A stretch of DNA of 64,000 nucleotides from Vibrio ponticus (lineage in GTDB: Bacteria > Pseudomonadota > Gammaproteobacteria > Enterobacterales > Vibrionaceae). The notes below the pieces were generated by a model that was not told where the DNA came from, ran no database searches, and was given only the letters and a program-made list of their open reading frames with translations. This document shows, piece after piece, positions 47,806 to 58,446 of the stretch (its first letter is position 1; the number at the start of each line of letters is the position of its first letter). The stretch covers positions 2,542,001 to 2,606,000 of the forward strand of contig NZ_AP019657.1 of NCBI RefSeq assembly GCF_009938225.1. The letters are read 5' to 3'. The translations under genes and the position numbers were made by a program.

Positions 47806-49095
47806 TTAAGTAACTATAAAGTCACGTAAAACTGCCCCTTCTCTTTTTTCAAGTCTAGACCAATCTACCTGTTGCATACGAATATTAATCAACAAGTTAC
47901 CATCTTGGTCATATTCTTCGTGCTGAATACACTTCATTTGGAAAAATGTACTACGCAGTCGACCTTGATGTTGCGGAGGAATACACAATTGGTATTGCAC
48001 CATTTGGCTGGCTAAACGCTCAGTCAAAGCGGTGAATAGAAGATCAATACCTTTGCCTTCCATTGCAGATACCCAAACGGTACGAGGAATACCTTCCTCA
48101 TCACGTTCAATACGTGGTTGTTGCCCATCTAGATTATCAATCTTATTCATGACAACTAGAGTTGGCACCTCGTGGGCATCGATCTCTTCTAGTACTTCGT
48201 GTACAGCTTTCATATTCTCACGAAAACGTTCGTCACTGGCATCAACAACATGTAACAAAATGTCAGCTTCTTGCGTTTCTTGTAGCGTCGCTTTAAAAGC
48301 GGCAACAAGATCGTGAGGAAGATGTCGGATAAAACCTACTGTATCAGCAAGTATTGCTGTTCCAACATCTGCTAGGTCTATCTTACGTAACGTTGGATCC
48401 AATGTAGCAAATAACTGATCCGCTGCGTAAACACCCGCTTCTGTAATACGGTTAAACAGGGTTGATTTCCCTGCGTTGGTGTAACCAACCAAAGAGATGG
48501 TTGGAATTTCTGCTCGACTTCTGGCTCGGCGACCTTGTTCACGTTGTTTCGCCACTCGCTCCAAACGGCGCAAGATAGCTTTGATACGTTCACGCAATAA
48601 ACGTCGGTCAGTTTCTAACTGCGTTTCACCTGGACCACGTAAACCGATACCACCTTTTTGACGTTCAAGGTGAGTCCAACCACGAATTAGGCGAGTCGAA
48701 ATATGACGCAGCTGAGCAAGCTCAACTTGTAGCTTACCTTCGTGAGTACGGGCACGTTGTGCAAAGATATCGAGGATCAAACCAGTACGGTCGACGACTC
48801 GACACTGACAAAGTGCTTCAAGGTTACGTTCTTGAGCAGGAGAAAGGGCGTGATTAAAAATCACAATATCGGCATCTGTTGATTGCACAATTTGTGCGAT
48901 CTCTTGAGCTTTACCCTCACCGACATAATATTTAGGGAGTGGTGACTGACGACTGCCCGTTACGACATGTAACGAAGACACACCAGCGGAAGACACCAAC
49001 ATTTCAAATTCGTTGAGATCTTCCCACTCCCCTTCTTGCGTGAAGTTGATATGAACAAGTACGGCTCGCTCACCGGCTTCATAACGGTCAAACAA
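47806..49095 (-). CDS. hflX: GTPase HflX
   Basis: A 429-residue ribosome-associated GTPase. N-terminal HflX domain with GKAQEIAQ, RTGLILDIFAQRARTHEGKLQVELAQL and GPGETQLETDRR; G domain with G1 GYTNAGKSTLFN, DTVGFIRHLPHDL (G3) and NKID (G4). E. coli HflX splits and rescues 70S ribosomes under heat stress. Lies 39 bases after hfq. Confidence 0.96.
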   Translation of the reverse strand: MFDRYEAGERAVLVHINFTQEGEWEDLNEFEMLVSSAGVSSLHVVTGSRQSPLPKYYVGEGKAQEIAQIVQSTDADIVIFNHALSPAQERNLEALCQCRVVDRTGLILDIFAQRARTHEGKLQVELAQLRHISTRLIRGWTHLERQKGGIGLRGPGETQLETDRRLLRERIKAILRRLERVAKQREQGRRARSRAEIPTISLVGYTNAGKSTLFNRITEAGVYAADQLFATLDPTLRKIDLADVGTAILADTVGFIRHLPHDLVAAFKATLQETQEADILLHVVDASDERFRENMKAVHEVLEEIDAHEVPTLVVMNKIDNLDGQQPRIERDEEGIPRTVWVSAMEGKGIDLLFTALTERLASQMVQYQLCIPPQHQGRLRSTFFQMKCIQHEEYDQDGNLLINIRMQQVDWSRLEKREGAVLRDFIVT

Positions 49096-49134
49096 GCATC
49101 AACTCCTCAATGTAAAACTAAATGCAATCAGAGA

Positions 49135-49437
<303 letters not shown>

Positions 49438-49584
49438 TTAGCTAGTGGTTTATTGCAACAGTGTTGTGTTACATCTGAGCTAAACGAAGATAAAAACACC
49501 CCTGAATTACTGTTATGGCGGTAAATACCACAAAATTCAAGTAACAGATCCTTTACAGGGCACATTCACGCAAAAGCGATCACA

Positions 49585-50532
49585 TTATACACAGCTTGAA
49601 CTATCAGATGCCACGGCATTTGAAACAGTTTCTAGTGCTTGTTCAATGTTTTCGCTATCCAACCAAGTTAAATTATCCCAGCTGCGTAACCAGGTAATTT
49701 GTCGCTTGGCCAATTGGCGGGTTGCACAGACGCCACGAAAAATCGCTTCATCAAGGGTGCAATTCCCATCCAAATAGTCCCACATCTGCCTATAACCTAC
49801 GCAACGAATCGATGGGAGATCAGGGTGAAGATCTTCACGAGCGTATAGCGCGCGCATCTCTTGCTCAAACCCTGCGTCCATCATTTTTTCAAAACGCAGC
49901 TCAATACGGCGGTGGAGCTCAGCCCTATCCTTGGGAGCTATAGCAAATTGTTTAACGTTGAACGGCAGGCTTTCGCCTTTAGTTTTAGTTAACTCAGTAA
50001 GAGTTTTACCCGAAATCCGATAAACTTCCAACGCCCGAGATAATCTTTGTGGATCATTCGGATGAATACGCTCAGCGGAAACGGGATCGATCTCACGTAA
50101 TTGATCGTGCAGCACGTCCCAACCGTGAGTCAATGCCTCTTGTTCGATTTGTTTGCGTATTTCAGGGTTTGCAGCCGGAAGTGGTGATAAACCTTCCAAT
50201 AATGCTTTGTAATACAACATTGTACCGCCTACTAATAGCGGTATTTTACCCTGCGCAACGATCTCATTCATTTCGCGAATCGCGTCACGACGAAAGTCCG
50301 CAGCGGAATAGGATTCGGTTGGATCCAATATATCAATTAAGCGATGCGGCGCTAATGCCAATTCATCAGCGTCAGGCTTTGCGGTACCGATATCCATCCC
50401 TTTGTAGATCAATGCAGAATCCACCGAGATAATTTCGACAGGATATTTCTGACGCAGACGAATCGCTAAATCCGTTTTACCTGACGCCGTTGGCCCCATC
50501 AAGAATAGGGCTAATGGTAATTGTTTATTCAT
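49585..50532 (-). CDS. miaA: tRNA dimethylallyltransferase MiaA
   Basis: A 315-residue enzyme adding dimethylallyl to A37 of tRNAs reading UNN codons. P-loop [11 protein letters not shown] from residue 13, [46 protein letters not shown] and [14 protein letters not shown] are signatures. Overlaps the mutL stop by four bases. Confidence 0.97.
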   Translation of the reverse strand: MNKQLPLALFLMGPTASGKTDLAIRLRQKYPVEIISVDSALIYKGMDIGTAKPDADELALAPHRLIDILDPTESYSAADFRRDAIREMNEIVAQGKIPLLVGGTMLYYKALLEGLSPLPAANPEIRKQIEQEALTHGWDVLHDQLREIDPVSAERIHPNDPQRLSRALEVYRISGKTLTELTKTKGESLPFNVKQFAIAPKDRAELHRRIELRFEKMMDAGFEQEMRALYAREDLHPDLPSIRCVGYRQMWDYLDGNCTLDEAIFRGVCATRQLAKRQITWLRSWDNLTWLDSENIEQALETVSNAVASDSSSCV

Positions 50533-52520
50533 AGGTTAAATGCTGCAATAGTCGCAGAAAAATCAATCGGTCTTACAAACTGTGTATCGTGCAAAGGCAG
50601 CCTTCCTTGCCATAGCATCTCAACTTCAGCGACGATTTGTATCGCTTCAGACAAAGTGTAGTCAGTTTTTACGCGAACTACTTGATCCGCTAGCCATTTG
50701 GACAACGCGCCAAGAGACAAGTTCTGCTCTTGTTGCCCCTGCTCGGCTCTCAAAGCGGCGTAAGATAACAGATCTGGAATCAGCTGTTGTAAATTTTGTT
50801 GTCTTAATGGTGAAGGCACTCCCATCACCATTACGCTTTGCTGATTGCGCACTTTAATTTCCAGCCCAAGCTTAGCAAATAATGCCTGGTAAGCTTGTAA
50901 CGCTTTGCTCTGTGGCGGATCAATTTTAAGCGCCAGAGGAACCAGCAGAGGTTGACTCTTTAGCCCATCGCCTTCGACTTGTAATTGGCCATAAACACGA
51001 AGCCATTCCGCTTTCGCCAATGAAACCAAATGCGCCCCTGCTTTGTCTGCCATCATGACCAACTGCCCTGACGCCATACAGATCGCTTTACCTAATGACT
51101 CGATGGGCTGAATGGCATCCGTTGGCTTTGACGGTGTCACTGATGATGACGCCTGCATGACCGGCACTTCTGGGGTCTGCATCAGTTGCTGATACACTTC
51201 CACCTCTTGCTTTGACGGCGATGGTTGCGCGTATCTTTCACCACTTTTTGATCTTGGCGCCGAACGGCTCTCTACCCAATCCGCACGTGTCGATTGAGAT
51301 GATGCTGACTCTCTACCCGGCTTAGGCTCATTGATACGCCCGGGATAGCTCGGCACGCGTTCAACGGCTTGATAAACTTGTTCTGGAACCACAGAAGTGA
51401 TCGATGACGTCTGTTGGCTATTCGTCCCTTGGTCTTCAGGCTGAGGTTGCGGCTCATTGCTGCCAAGCTCAACGCTCGGTTGATGAAACGCTGAAGCATT
51501 GATTTCTGGTTTATCAATATGATGACTCTGCGCCAGTGCATCGGCTAACGCCTGATAAATAAAATCATGCACCAGACGGGCTTGATGAAAACGCACTTCG
51601 TGTTTGGCTGGATGGACGTTCACGTCGACTTGGTGAGGATCGATCTCGATATACAAAACGTACGTTGCAAACTGCTCAGGTCGCAAGCTGGTTTCATAAC
51701 TTTGACGAATCGCGTGATTGATCAGTTTATCACGCATCATACGACCATTCACATAACAGTATTGCAAATCACTTTGCTGGCGAGCGCCATCTGGTGTGGT
51801 GATCCAGCCATGTAATTTCAACCCTTGATGCTCAAGCTCGATCTTCAGCATGTGACGAACAAAGTTGTTGCCACACACGACCGCAATGCGTTTCTCTGCC
51901 TGAACTTCGGTTTTCGCCGCTCGATACTGTTTGATCAGTTTACCGTTGTGACGCAAGTTGATGGTGACATCAAAACGACTCAATGCAATGCGCTTAATCA
52001 GCTCATCAATATGAGCAAACTCGGTCTTTTCCGTGCGCAGAAATTTACGACGAGCCGGCGTGTTGAAGAAAAGATCCAGCACTTCAACCGACGTGCCAAT
52101 CGGGTGAGCGGCGGGTTGAAGCTGTACCGCCATTTCTCGCCCTTCGCTGTGCGCAGCCCAGGCTTGGTCTTGCGTGGCAGGGCGTGAAGTCAGAGTTAAT
52201 CGTGAGACCGAGCTGATACTGGCAAGCGCTTCTCCACGAAAACCCAAGCTCATAATGGCTTCTAAGTCATCAAGTGAGTGGATCTTCGAGGTTGCATGAC
52301 GACTCAAAGCCAAACCCAGTTCATCTTTGGCAATGCCTTTACCGTTATCGCGAACGCGGATCAACTTAGCACCACCTTTCTCGATATCGATATCAATCCG
52401 GGTCGCACCTGAATCTATGCTATTTTCTACCAGCTCTTTTACGACCGAGGCCGGTCTTTCGACCACCTCACCTGCGGCAATTTGGTTCGCCAGTCGAGCC
52501 GGTAGGATCTTGATGGTCAT
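50529..52520 (-). CDS. mutL: DNA mismatch repair protein MutL
   Basis: A 663-residue MutL: GHKL ATPase with [24 protein letters not shown] (E29, N33), RDNGKGI and [10 protein letters not shown]; transducer domain with [14 protein letters not shown]; a variable Ser/Pro/Gln-rich linker (about 350-470); and the C-terminal dimerisation domain. The metal-binding DQHA(X)2E endonuclease motif is not seen, as expected in methyl-directed systems that use MutH. amiB ends 14 bases upstream of it. Confidence 0.97.
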   Translation of the reverse strand: MTIKILPARLANQIAAGEVVERPASVVKELVENSIDSGATRIDIDIEKGGAKLIRVRDNGKGIAKDELGLALSRHATSKIHSLDDLEAIMSLGFRGEALASISSVSRLTLTSRPATQDQAWAAHSEGREMAVQLQPAAHPIGTSVEVLDLFFNTPARRKFLRTEKTEFAHIDELIKRIALSRFDVTINLRHNGKLIKQYRAAKTEVQAEKRIAVVCGNNFVRHMLKIELEHQGLKLHGWITTPDGARQQSDLQYCYVNGRMMRDKLINHAIRQSYETSLRPEQFATYVLYIEIDPHQVDVNVHPAKHEVRFHQARLVHDFIYQALADALAQSHHIDKPEINASAFHQPSVELGSNEPQPQPEDQGTNSQQTSSITSVVPEQVYQAVERVPSYPGRINEPKPGRESASSQSTRADWVESRSAPRSKSGERYAQPSPSKQEVEVYQQLMQTPEVPVMQASSSVTPSKPTDAIQPIESLGKAICMASGQLVMMADKAGAHLVSLAKAEWLRVYGQLQVEGDGLKSQPLLVPLALKIDPPQSKALQAYQALFAKLGLEIKVRNQQSVMVMGVPSPLRQQNLQQLIPDLLSYAALRAEQGQQEQNLSLGALSKWLADQVVRVKTDYTLSEAIQIVAEVEMLWQGRLPLHDTQFVRPIDFSATIAAFNL

Positions 52521-52534
52521 ATCTATCTCACTAA

Positions 52535-54259
52535 CTAGTTATGAGGAATGATGAGCGTCTGACCTACCGCTAATTGATCAGACTTCAAGTTATTAGCTCG
52601 GCGTAAACTGTTGACACTCACGCCATACTTATTGGCAATCTTACCCAAGAACTCACCACGTTGAACCTTATGCTTGCGCAGAGGTTGATCCTTTAGGCTC
52701 ACGGTAATTTTCAGTTTTTGTCCCAACTTAAGTGTGTCTGAACGCATGTTGTTCTCACGCTTAATGTCCGCCACCGAGACTTTATACTTAGCGGCAATCT
52801 TGCCTAGATAGTCACCCCGTTGAACTACGTGTGTCACTACCTTTGTCTCGACAGGGTTGCTCGCTTTAGGCACGGATACCGAAGCCTGTGCGCCAGGAAT
52901 CGTCAACAGTTGCCCTACTGCTAAGCTGGTGCTTTTCAGCTTGTTAGCGGACATGATGGCCTTAGTCGACGAACCATACTTTTTAGCGATCACCGATAAC
53001 GACTCACCACGAGCGACTTTGTGTTTAATGCTCTTACCACGGTTAGCAAACAGCGTTCCCTCTGGAGGGTTCTCTTCAAAGTACTTCACTATCGCCTTAG
53101 TTAGCGCTCGCGCTAATTTGTCTTGGTGACTACGTTGGAAAAGCAGTCGCTCTTCGGTCGGATTGGAAATGAAGCCCGTTTCAACCAACACTGAAGGAAT
53201 GTCCGGCGATTTCAATACTGCCAAGCTCGCATTAACCGGCTCTTTCTTGTGCAGGTGAACGCCTGCGCTACCCATTTCACGCAAAATCTTAGTGGCAACT
53301 TTATAGCCTTCTTTTTGCGAATGGCTAAACTGCAGATCAAGGAGTGTCTGGCTAACGTTTTTATCGTTATTATTCTTGGCTAACACTTCCCCTGCGCCGC
53401 CCAGCAGTTGTGACTGCTCTTCATGGTTTTCAACCCAGCGAGCGATTTCTGTGTTCGCTCGACGCGTATTCAATACAAATACCGAACCACCACGAGGCTT
53501 CGGCGAATGGAATGCATCAGCGTGAATTGAAACAAGCAGGTGTGCTTTGTTCTTACGCGCGATCTCTGAGCGTTTATTCAAATTAACAAAGTAATCACCA
53601 CGACGGGTCAAAACCGCTTTCATACCCGGAATCGCGTTGATCTGATCCGCAACCTTTTTAGAAATGGCTAACGTCGCATGTTTTTCATATTTACGCGTAG
53701 GACCGATGGAACCTGGGTCTTCACCACCGTGCCCTGCATCCAGCGCCACAACAATGTCTGCTGTGCCTAACAACTGTGAAGCATCACGACTTACTTGAGT
53801 CTTACTTGGTGATGATGACGTTACAGCAGGCGTCGCTTTACTGCCGCCATGACTAATGTCAACCACCAGTCGATGCCCATATTGACCACCGGGAGTCGGC
53901 GCGAGCTTAAACAGCTGTACAGGTGTTTTTTTCGACAGCTCGAAAACCAAGCGGTAAGTACCGCTATTCGGTGGAGAACTCTTACGAATTTTACGCAGCA
54001 CCGGGCTGCCCTTAACGTCTAAAGGCAGTTTGGTTTTAAGCTGAGTATCTTTGAGATCAACCACCAGGCGAGCAGGTCCAGATAACGTAAAGTAGCTGTA
54101 CTCGGCTTCTGACTTAAGATCAATAACGACTCGTGTCTCATCGGGTGATGGCCACACTCGGAGACTTTCCAATGCATTTGCCCATGAAGAAACAGAAAAC
54201 AGCGATAACGCTAGGGCAATACAAATAGTGAAGGCACGCAAAGGGTGAATGATCAACAT
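52535..54259 (-). CDS. amiB: N-acetylmuramoyl-L-alanine amidase AmiB with three LysM domains
   Basis: A 574-residue periplasmic cell-separation amidase. Signal peptide to about residue 28, AMIN domain ([20 protein letters not shown]...), amidase_3 catalytic domain with [12 protein letters not shown] (zinc H and nearby E), [13 protein letters not shown] and [12 protein letters not shown], then three LysM repeats ([60 protein letters not shown]). E. coli AmiB lacks LysM; the repeats are a Vibrio-type feature and should anchor the enzyme to peptidoglycan. Overlaps tsaE by seven bases. Confidence 0.95.
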   Translation of the reverse strand: MLIIHPLRAFTICIALALSLFSVSSWANALESLRVWPSPDETRVVIDLKSEAEYSYFTLSGPARLVVDLKDTQLKTKLPLDVKGSPVLRKIRKSSPPNSGTYRLVFELSKKTPVQLFKLAPTPGGQYGHRLVVDISHGGSKATPAVTSSSPSKTQVSRDASQLLGTADIVVALDAGHGGEDPGSIGPTRKYEKHATLAISKKVADQINAIPGMKAVLTRRGDYFVNLNKRSEIARKNKAHLLVSIHADAFHSPKPRGGSVFVLNTRRANTEIARWVENHEEQSQLLGGAGEVLAKNNNDKNVSQTLLDLQFSHSQKEGYKVATKILREMGSAGVHLHKKEPVNASLAVLKSPDIPSVLVETGFISNPTEERLLFQRSHQDKLARALTKAIVKYFEENPPEGTLFANRGKSIKHKVARGESLSVIAKKYGSSTKAIMSANKLKSTSLAVGQLLTIPGAQASVSVPKASNPVETKVVTHVVQRGDYLGKIAAKYKVSVADIKRENNMRSDTLKLGQKLKITVSLKDQPLRKHKVQRGEFLGKIANKYGVSVNSLRRANNLKSDQLAVGQTLIIPHN

Positions 54260-54717
54260 AACTCCAACTGGTCTAAAAGAGTAATTCCATAAGGGTTGTT
54301 TGCCGCGACTTGAGCGATACGCTGTTCGCCGTTGTAACGGATCGTAATATCAAGATCAGCTTCTGGTAGTAAGCCTGCGCCTTTTTCTGGCCACTCGACT
54401 AAACAGATAGCATCAGATGTAAAGTAGTCACGAATCCCCATAAATTCGAGCTCTTCAGGATCCGCTAAGCGATATAGATCAAAATGGTACACCTGCCACT
54501 GATCTAACTGGTATGGTTCAACCAAAGTATAAGTTGGACTTTTCACATTACCTTGATGACCAAGCGCACGCACAAAGCCTCGACTGAAAGTTGTTTTCCC
54601 CGCGCCAAGATCACCATGCAAATAGATGGTCGTTTGTTGCGAGCATAAGCCAGCCAGTACTGTGCCCAGTTGAATGGTTGCTTGTTCATCGGATAGGGCA
54701 AATTGTTTCGTGCTCAT
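54253..54717 (-). CDS. tsaE: TsaE, ATPase of the tRNA t6A synthesis complex
   Basis: A 154-residue P-loop protein needed with TsaB, TsaC and TsaD for threonylcarbamoyl-adenosine at tRNA position 37. Walker [15 protein letters not shown] (34-47), [17 protein letters not shown] and LVEWPEKG are invariant features. In E. coli nnr sits beside it, upstream in the operon; here the 190 bases to queG hold no such gene. Confidence 0.96.
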   Translation of the reverse strand: MSTKQFALSDEQATIQLGTVLAGLCSQQTTIYLHGDLGAGKTTFSRGFVRALGHQGNVKSPTYTLVEPYQLDQWQVYHFDLYRLADPEELEFMGIRDYFTSDAICLVEWPEKGAGLLPEADLDITIRYNGEQRIAQVAANNPYGITLLDQLELC

Positions 54718-54907
54718 GACTACTCTTCTCGAAAATGACTATATAAAAATCAAAAGAACTCGAATAGTAAACTGGGTTGGAATTGAGAGACAAGCTCTCT
54801 TGTGTAAGTTAAAGGAAAATAATCGTAACTATTGGCTAAAAAGCCCGCTAGATCCGATGGGGAAGATCTTGTAAGATCCCGCCCCCTTTCGTTTGAGTAA
54901 CGCTCGC

Positions 54908-56029
54908 ATGGACTATCAAGAACTAGCAGACAAAATTAAAATTTGGGCCAAACAACTTGGCTTTCAAAAAGTCGGGATCTGCGATGTTGATTTGAAAGAA
55001 CATGAAGCAGAGCTGCAGAAATGGTTAGAGGCTGGCTATCACGGTAGTATGGATTGGATGGCTCGTCACGGCATGATGCGTGCCCGCCCCGATGAATTAT
55101 TGCCTGGAACCGTGCGTGTTATTAGCGCGAGAATGGATTACCTACCACCTGAGGCTCAGTTTGCTAGCAACCTAGACAATCCAAACCATGCTTACATCAG
55201 TCGATACGCTCTTGGCCGCGACTATCATAAATTGCTACGTAACCAACTAAAAAAGCTAGGGCAGATGATTGAACAAGAAGTCGCAAGTATGAATTACCGA
55301 CCTTTTGTCGATTCTGCTCCGATTCTTGAACGTCCTTTGGCACAAAAGGCGGGATTAGGTTGGTCAGGCAAGCATTCCCTCATTCTCGACAAAGAGTGCG
55401 GTTCATGGTTCTTTTTAGGCGAACTGCTGATCGATTTACCTCTCCCCGTTGATACCCCTAGTGACAATCAATGCGGTCACTGTAAAGCGTGTATCACTTC
55501 TTGTCCTACCGGCGCGATTGTCGAAGATGGAGTGGTTGACGCGAGACGCTGTATTTCTTACTTAACCATCGAGTTTGATGGTGTGATTCCATTAGAATTT
55601 CGCAAAGCCATGGGAAATAGGATTTATGGTTGTGATGACTGTCAATTAGTCTGTCCTTGGAATCGATTCGCCTCGATAACCGAAGAACAAGACTTTCATC
55701 GCCGCAAAGCGCTGCATAGCCCAGAACTGATTGATTTATTCAGTTGGGACGAGGAGACGTTTCTTAAAAATATGGAGGGCTCAGCCATCCGCCGTATTGG
55801 TCACCAGCAGTGGTTGCGTAATATTGCCATTGCGATGGGTAATGCCCCTTTCTCCCAAGCAATCATTGAGTCACTCGAAAGTCGCAAGGGATTATCAGAA
55901 CTGCTTGATATACATATCAACTGGGCAATTGAAGAGCAACTCTCGCAAATTGCAGAGAGCAGCCGCACCACCACTAAGCATCAACGGCTAATTAGAATTG
56001 TACAGAAAGGCTTACCAAGGGACGCATAA
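54908..56029 (+). CDS. queG: Epoxyqueuosine reductase QueG
   Basis: A 373-residue cobalamin and 4Fe-4S enzyme that reduces epoxyqueuosine to queuosine in tRNA. ARHGMMRARPDELLPGTVRVIS, FVDSAPILERPLAQKAGLGWSGKHS, the ferredoxin pattern CGHCKACITSCPTGAI and the second CDDCQLVCPWN are clear. The start was set at ATG 54908 (MDYQELADKIK) by comparison with E. coli; a TTG at 54893 would add five residues. Divergent from tsaE; followed by the candidate DnaA-box locus. Confidence 0.95.
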   Translation: MDYQELADKIKIWAKQLGFQKVGICDVDLKEHEAELQKWLEAGYHGSMDWMARHGMMRARPDELLPGTVRVISARMDYLPPEAQFASNLDNPNHAYISRYALGRDYHKLLRNQLKKLGQMIEQEVASMNYRPFVDSAPILERPLAQKAGLGWSGKHSLILDKECGSWFFLGELLIDLPLPVDTPSDNQCGHCKACITSCPTGAIVEDGVVDARRCISYLTIEFDGVIPLEFRKAMGNRIYGCDDCQLVCPWNRFASITEEQDFHRRKALHSPELIDLFSWDEETFLKNMEGSAIRRIGHQQWLRNIAIAMGNAPFSQAIIESLESRKGLSELLDIHINWAIEEQLSQIAESSRTTTKHQRLIRIVQKGLPRDA

Positions 56030-56429
56030 TGCTTGCCAACATGGCGATTGAATAGTTTGACTTGGTTCCCAAATTAGGAATGTGGAAAAAAACTGCGCAA
56101 AGCAAATAAATTGATAACCAAACGAAAGTTAATCACAAGACGATTAAATGACTAGGATCAATGATTTTTTAGTTAATGATCCATTTTTTGTTAACAGAAA
56201 ATGCAGCCAATGAAATAAACACTTAAAAATCATACATTTACAGATTCGATGTGTTAAAAATGTGATTGATGTATAGAAAAAGATCTTTTTTAATTGTTTT
56301 ATTCAGAGCAAAAAATCAGGTTACCCACCAAGTTATCCACAATATGGATTCTGTGGATAAGTCTGTTAATTACACGAACTAAACCAGTGCATATAACTGT
56401 TCGCACGCTGACGAGATATCGCAGAGAGT

Positions 56430-56472
56430 AAAAAAGTCAAACGCCCGCCTAGAAACTAGGTGGACTTTTAAT
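56430..56472 (-). terminator. Probable terminator of the tRNA array
   Basis: On the minus strand AAAAGTC and GACTTTTTT arms enclose an inner stem CACCTAG / CTAGGCG. It lies about 90 bases after the last tRNA and would keep array transcription out of the DnaA-box region. Confidence 0.65.
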
Positions 56473-56515
56473 GTTTTTTGGGGATTTATGCTTCACAGCA
56501 TTAGAAAGAGCGGAT

Positions 56516-56530
56516 GGTCTGTGAGACCAA
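56516..56530. repeat. Short palindrome downstream of the tRNA array
   Basis: TGGTCT-GTG-AGACCA, six perfect pairs with a three-base centre. Small; may be an RNA-processing hairpin in the 3-prime trailer. Confidence 0.5.
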
Positions 56531-56559
56531 ATCAAATAACAACGTCATTTGAAGGAAAT

Positions 56560-56635
56560 TGGAGCGACACACGAGGTTCGAACTCGTGACCTCAACCTTG
56601 GCAAGGTTGCGCTCTACCAACTGAGCTAGTGTCGC
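56560..56635 (-). tRNA. tRNA-Gly(GCC), copy 1 (last in the array)
   Basis: 76 bases with an encoded CCA. Acceptor GCGACAC / GTGTCGC, anticodon stem CAACC/GGTTG with loop TTGCCAA, T-loop TTCGAAC. Identical in sequence to the other glycine copies by inspection. It follows copy 2 directly, with no fMet gene between. Confidence 0.97.
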
Positions 56636-56690
56636 ATTTATTATCATTGTTAAGCACAATGAGGGCTATCGTTATCCACTTGAAGGAAAG

Positions 56691-56766
56691 TGGAGCGACA
56701 CACGAGGTTCGAACTCGTGACCTCAACCTTGGCAAGGTTGCGCTCTACCAACTGAGCTAGTGTCGC
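56691..56766 (-). tRNA. tRNA-Gly(GCC), copy 2
   Basis: Same 76-base gene as copy 1. The 55-base spacer to copy 1 contains TTATCCACT (56672-56680), one base off a DnaA box. Confidence 0.97.
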
Positions 56767-56799
56767 AATGATAAATCGCCTGAGCAATTCATCTAAATG

Positions 56800-56876
<77 letters not shown>

Positions 56877-56932
56877 TCCGGATGTCATTGTTAAGCACAA
56901 TGAGAGCTATCCCTCTCTCTTCGAAAAGAAAG

Positions 56933-57008
56933 TGGAGCGACACACGAGGTTCGAACTCGTGACCTCAACCTTGGCAAGGTTGCGCTCTACCAACTGAGCT
57001 AGTGTCGC
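56933..57008 (-). tRNA. tRNA-Gly(GCC), copy 3
   Basis: Same gene as copy 1; part of a 242-base Gly-fMet repeat unit. Confidence 0.97.
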
Positions 57009-57041
57009 ATTGATAAATCGCCTGAGCAATTCATCTAAATG

Positions 57042-57118
<77 letters not shown>

Positions 57119-57157
57119 TCCGGATGTCATTGTTAAGTACAATGAGAACTGTCTATT

Positions 57158-57233
57158 TGGAGCGACACACGAGGTTCGAACTCGTGACCTCAACCTTGGC
57201 AAGGTTGCGCTCTACCAACTGAGCTAGTGTCGC
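57158..57233 (-). tRNA. tRNA-Gly(GCC), copy 4
   Basis: Same gene as copy 1. The fMet-side spacer is 17 bases shorter than in the other units, so this unit is 225 rather than 242 bases. Confidence 0.97.
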
Positions 57234-57266
57234 ATTGACAAATCGCCTGAGCAATTTATCTAAATG

Positions 57267-57343
<77 letters not shown>

Positions 57344-57399
57344 TCCGGATGTCATTGTTAAGTACAATGAGAACTATCCCTCTCTCTTCGAAAAGAAAG

Positions 57400-57475
57400 T
57401 GGAGCGACACACGAGGTTCGAACTCGTGACCTCAACCTTGGCAAGGTTGCGCTCTACCAACTGAGCTAGTGTCGC
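57400..57475 (-). tRNA. tRNA-Gly(GCC), copy 5
   Basis: Same gene as copy 1; 242-base repeat spacing to copy 6. Confidence 0.97.
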
Positions 57476-57508
57476 ATTGATAAATCGCCTGAGCAATTCA
57501 TCTAAATG

Positions 57509-57585
<77 letters not shown>

Positions 57586-57641
57586 TCCGGATGTCATTGT
57601 TAAGTACAATGAGAACTATCCCTCTCTCTTCGAAAAGAAAG

Positions 57642-57717
57642 TGGAGCGACACACGAGGTTCGAACTCGTGACCTCAACCTTGGCAAGGTTGCGCTCTACC
57701 AACTGAGCTAGTGTCGC
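57642..57717 (-). tRNA. tRNA-Gly(GCC), copy 6
   Basis: Same gene as copy 1. In the transcript it comes just after the broken fMet copy. Confidence 0.97.
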
Positions 57718-57750
57718 ATTGACAAATCGCCTGAGCAATTTATCTTAATT

Positions 57751-57839
57751 TGTTGCGGAAGTCGGATTTAAATCAACGACCTTCGCTAGGTTTTATGAAT
57801 GGCTGAGCCCGACGAGCTAGCGAATCATAACGCCTGTAA
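57751..57839 (-). pseudogene. Broken tRNA-fMet copy
   Basis: On the minus strand it keeps TAGCTCGTCGGGCTCA and GAAGGTCGTTGATTTAAATC plus a TTCCGCAACA end, all derived from fMet. The 5-prime acceptor half is replaced by unrelated bases, the anticodon CAT is replaced by about 19 other bases, and the CCA end is damaged (ACA). A new inverted repeat TTCGCTAG (57782-57789) / CTAGCGAA (57817-57824) is present. It cannot fold as a normal tRNA. Confidence 0.8.
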
Positions 57840-57842
57840 ATT

Positions 57843-57919
<77 letters not shown>

Positions 57920-57975
57920 TCCGGATGTCATTGTTAAGTACAATGAGAACTATCCCTCTCTCTTCGAAAAGAAAG

Positions 57976-58051
57976 TGGAGCGACACACGAGGTTCGAACT
58001 CGTGACCTCAACCTTGGCAAGGTTGCGCTCTACCAACTGAGCTAGTGTCGC
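57976..58051 (-). tRNA. tRNA-Gly(GCC), copy 7 (first in the array)
   Basis: Same gene as copy 1. It is the promoter-proximal gene, 32 bases after the -10 element. Confidence 0.97.
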
Positions 58052-58083
58052 ATCAACAACGTTTCCGTCGTTCAGGGCTGCGA

Positions 58084-58111
58084 ATTATAAGAGCATTTTT
58101 TTGTGATGCAA
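58084..58111 (-). promoter_or_regulatory. Promoter of the tRNA array
   Basis: Minus strand TTGCAT (58111-58106), 16 bases, TATAAT (58089-58084), then the GC-rich discriminator TCGCAGCCC. This is the form of growth-rate- and ppGpp-controlled stable-RNA promoters. Confidence 0.85.
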
Positions 58112-58446
58112 GTCCTTCCTACAAAAAAAATGAGTTTTTTTCCCGTTTGATGAAAAAGCACACAAAAGTAAGCGTACAAGCGACGGTTTGTTGAAGTATT
58201 GTTGAACTCAATTAACTATTTTTGATCATAAGCTACTGATAAAAAGATCATCCTATTTAATTTTAGTCATGAGTAAATGAGACCTGAGCCAGTAAACGGA
58301 TTCACAAAGTCTATTCTCACTGGTTTAAATATGAGCTTTTCGATATAACAAATGACCAATCGTCTGATTTATACCCAAGTAATCTGCGCAAACTGGGTAT
58401 CGCTTTGATGATCACTAAATGGCAATTGCATAAGATGGAGCTCGCA
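58112..58446. other. Intergenic region between the tRNA promoter and the lipoprotein gene
   Basis: AT-rich, no gene seen. It would hold the upstream (UP-element or Fis) part of the tRNA promoter near 58112-58160 and, at 58371-58402, a palindrome (ATACCCA...TGGGTAT) related to one upstream of rsgA. Confidence 0.5.
58371..58402. repeat. ATACCCA palindrome, copy 1
   Basis: ATACCCA-AGTAATCTGCGCAAAC-TGGGTAT followed by CG. It resembles the element at 59822-59849, with which it shares ATACCCAAG, GCAAACT and GGTATCG in order. Confidence 0.55.

Larger units (their letters stand above)
56030..56559. promoter_or_regulatory. DnaA-box-rich intergenic locus, candidate datA-type element
   Basis: Gene-free, AT-rich 530 bases. 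Perfect DnaA boxes TTATCCACA at 56333-56341 (+) and 56352-56360 (-), inverted and ten bases apart; a TTWTNCACA-type box TTTTCCACA at 56081-56089 (-); one-mismatch sites at 56129-56137 (+), 56250-56258 (-) and 56299-56307 (+). An IHF-like site TATCAATTTATTT (12 of 13 to WATCAANNNNTTR) lies at 56104-56116 on the minus strand. In E. coli, datA lies in this same neighbourhood (queG / glycine tRNA genes / orn). Function is inferred from sites and synteny. Confidence 0.7.
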
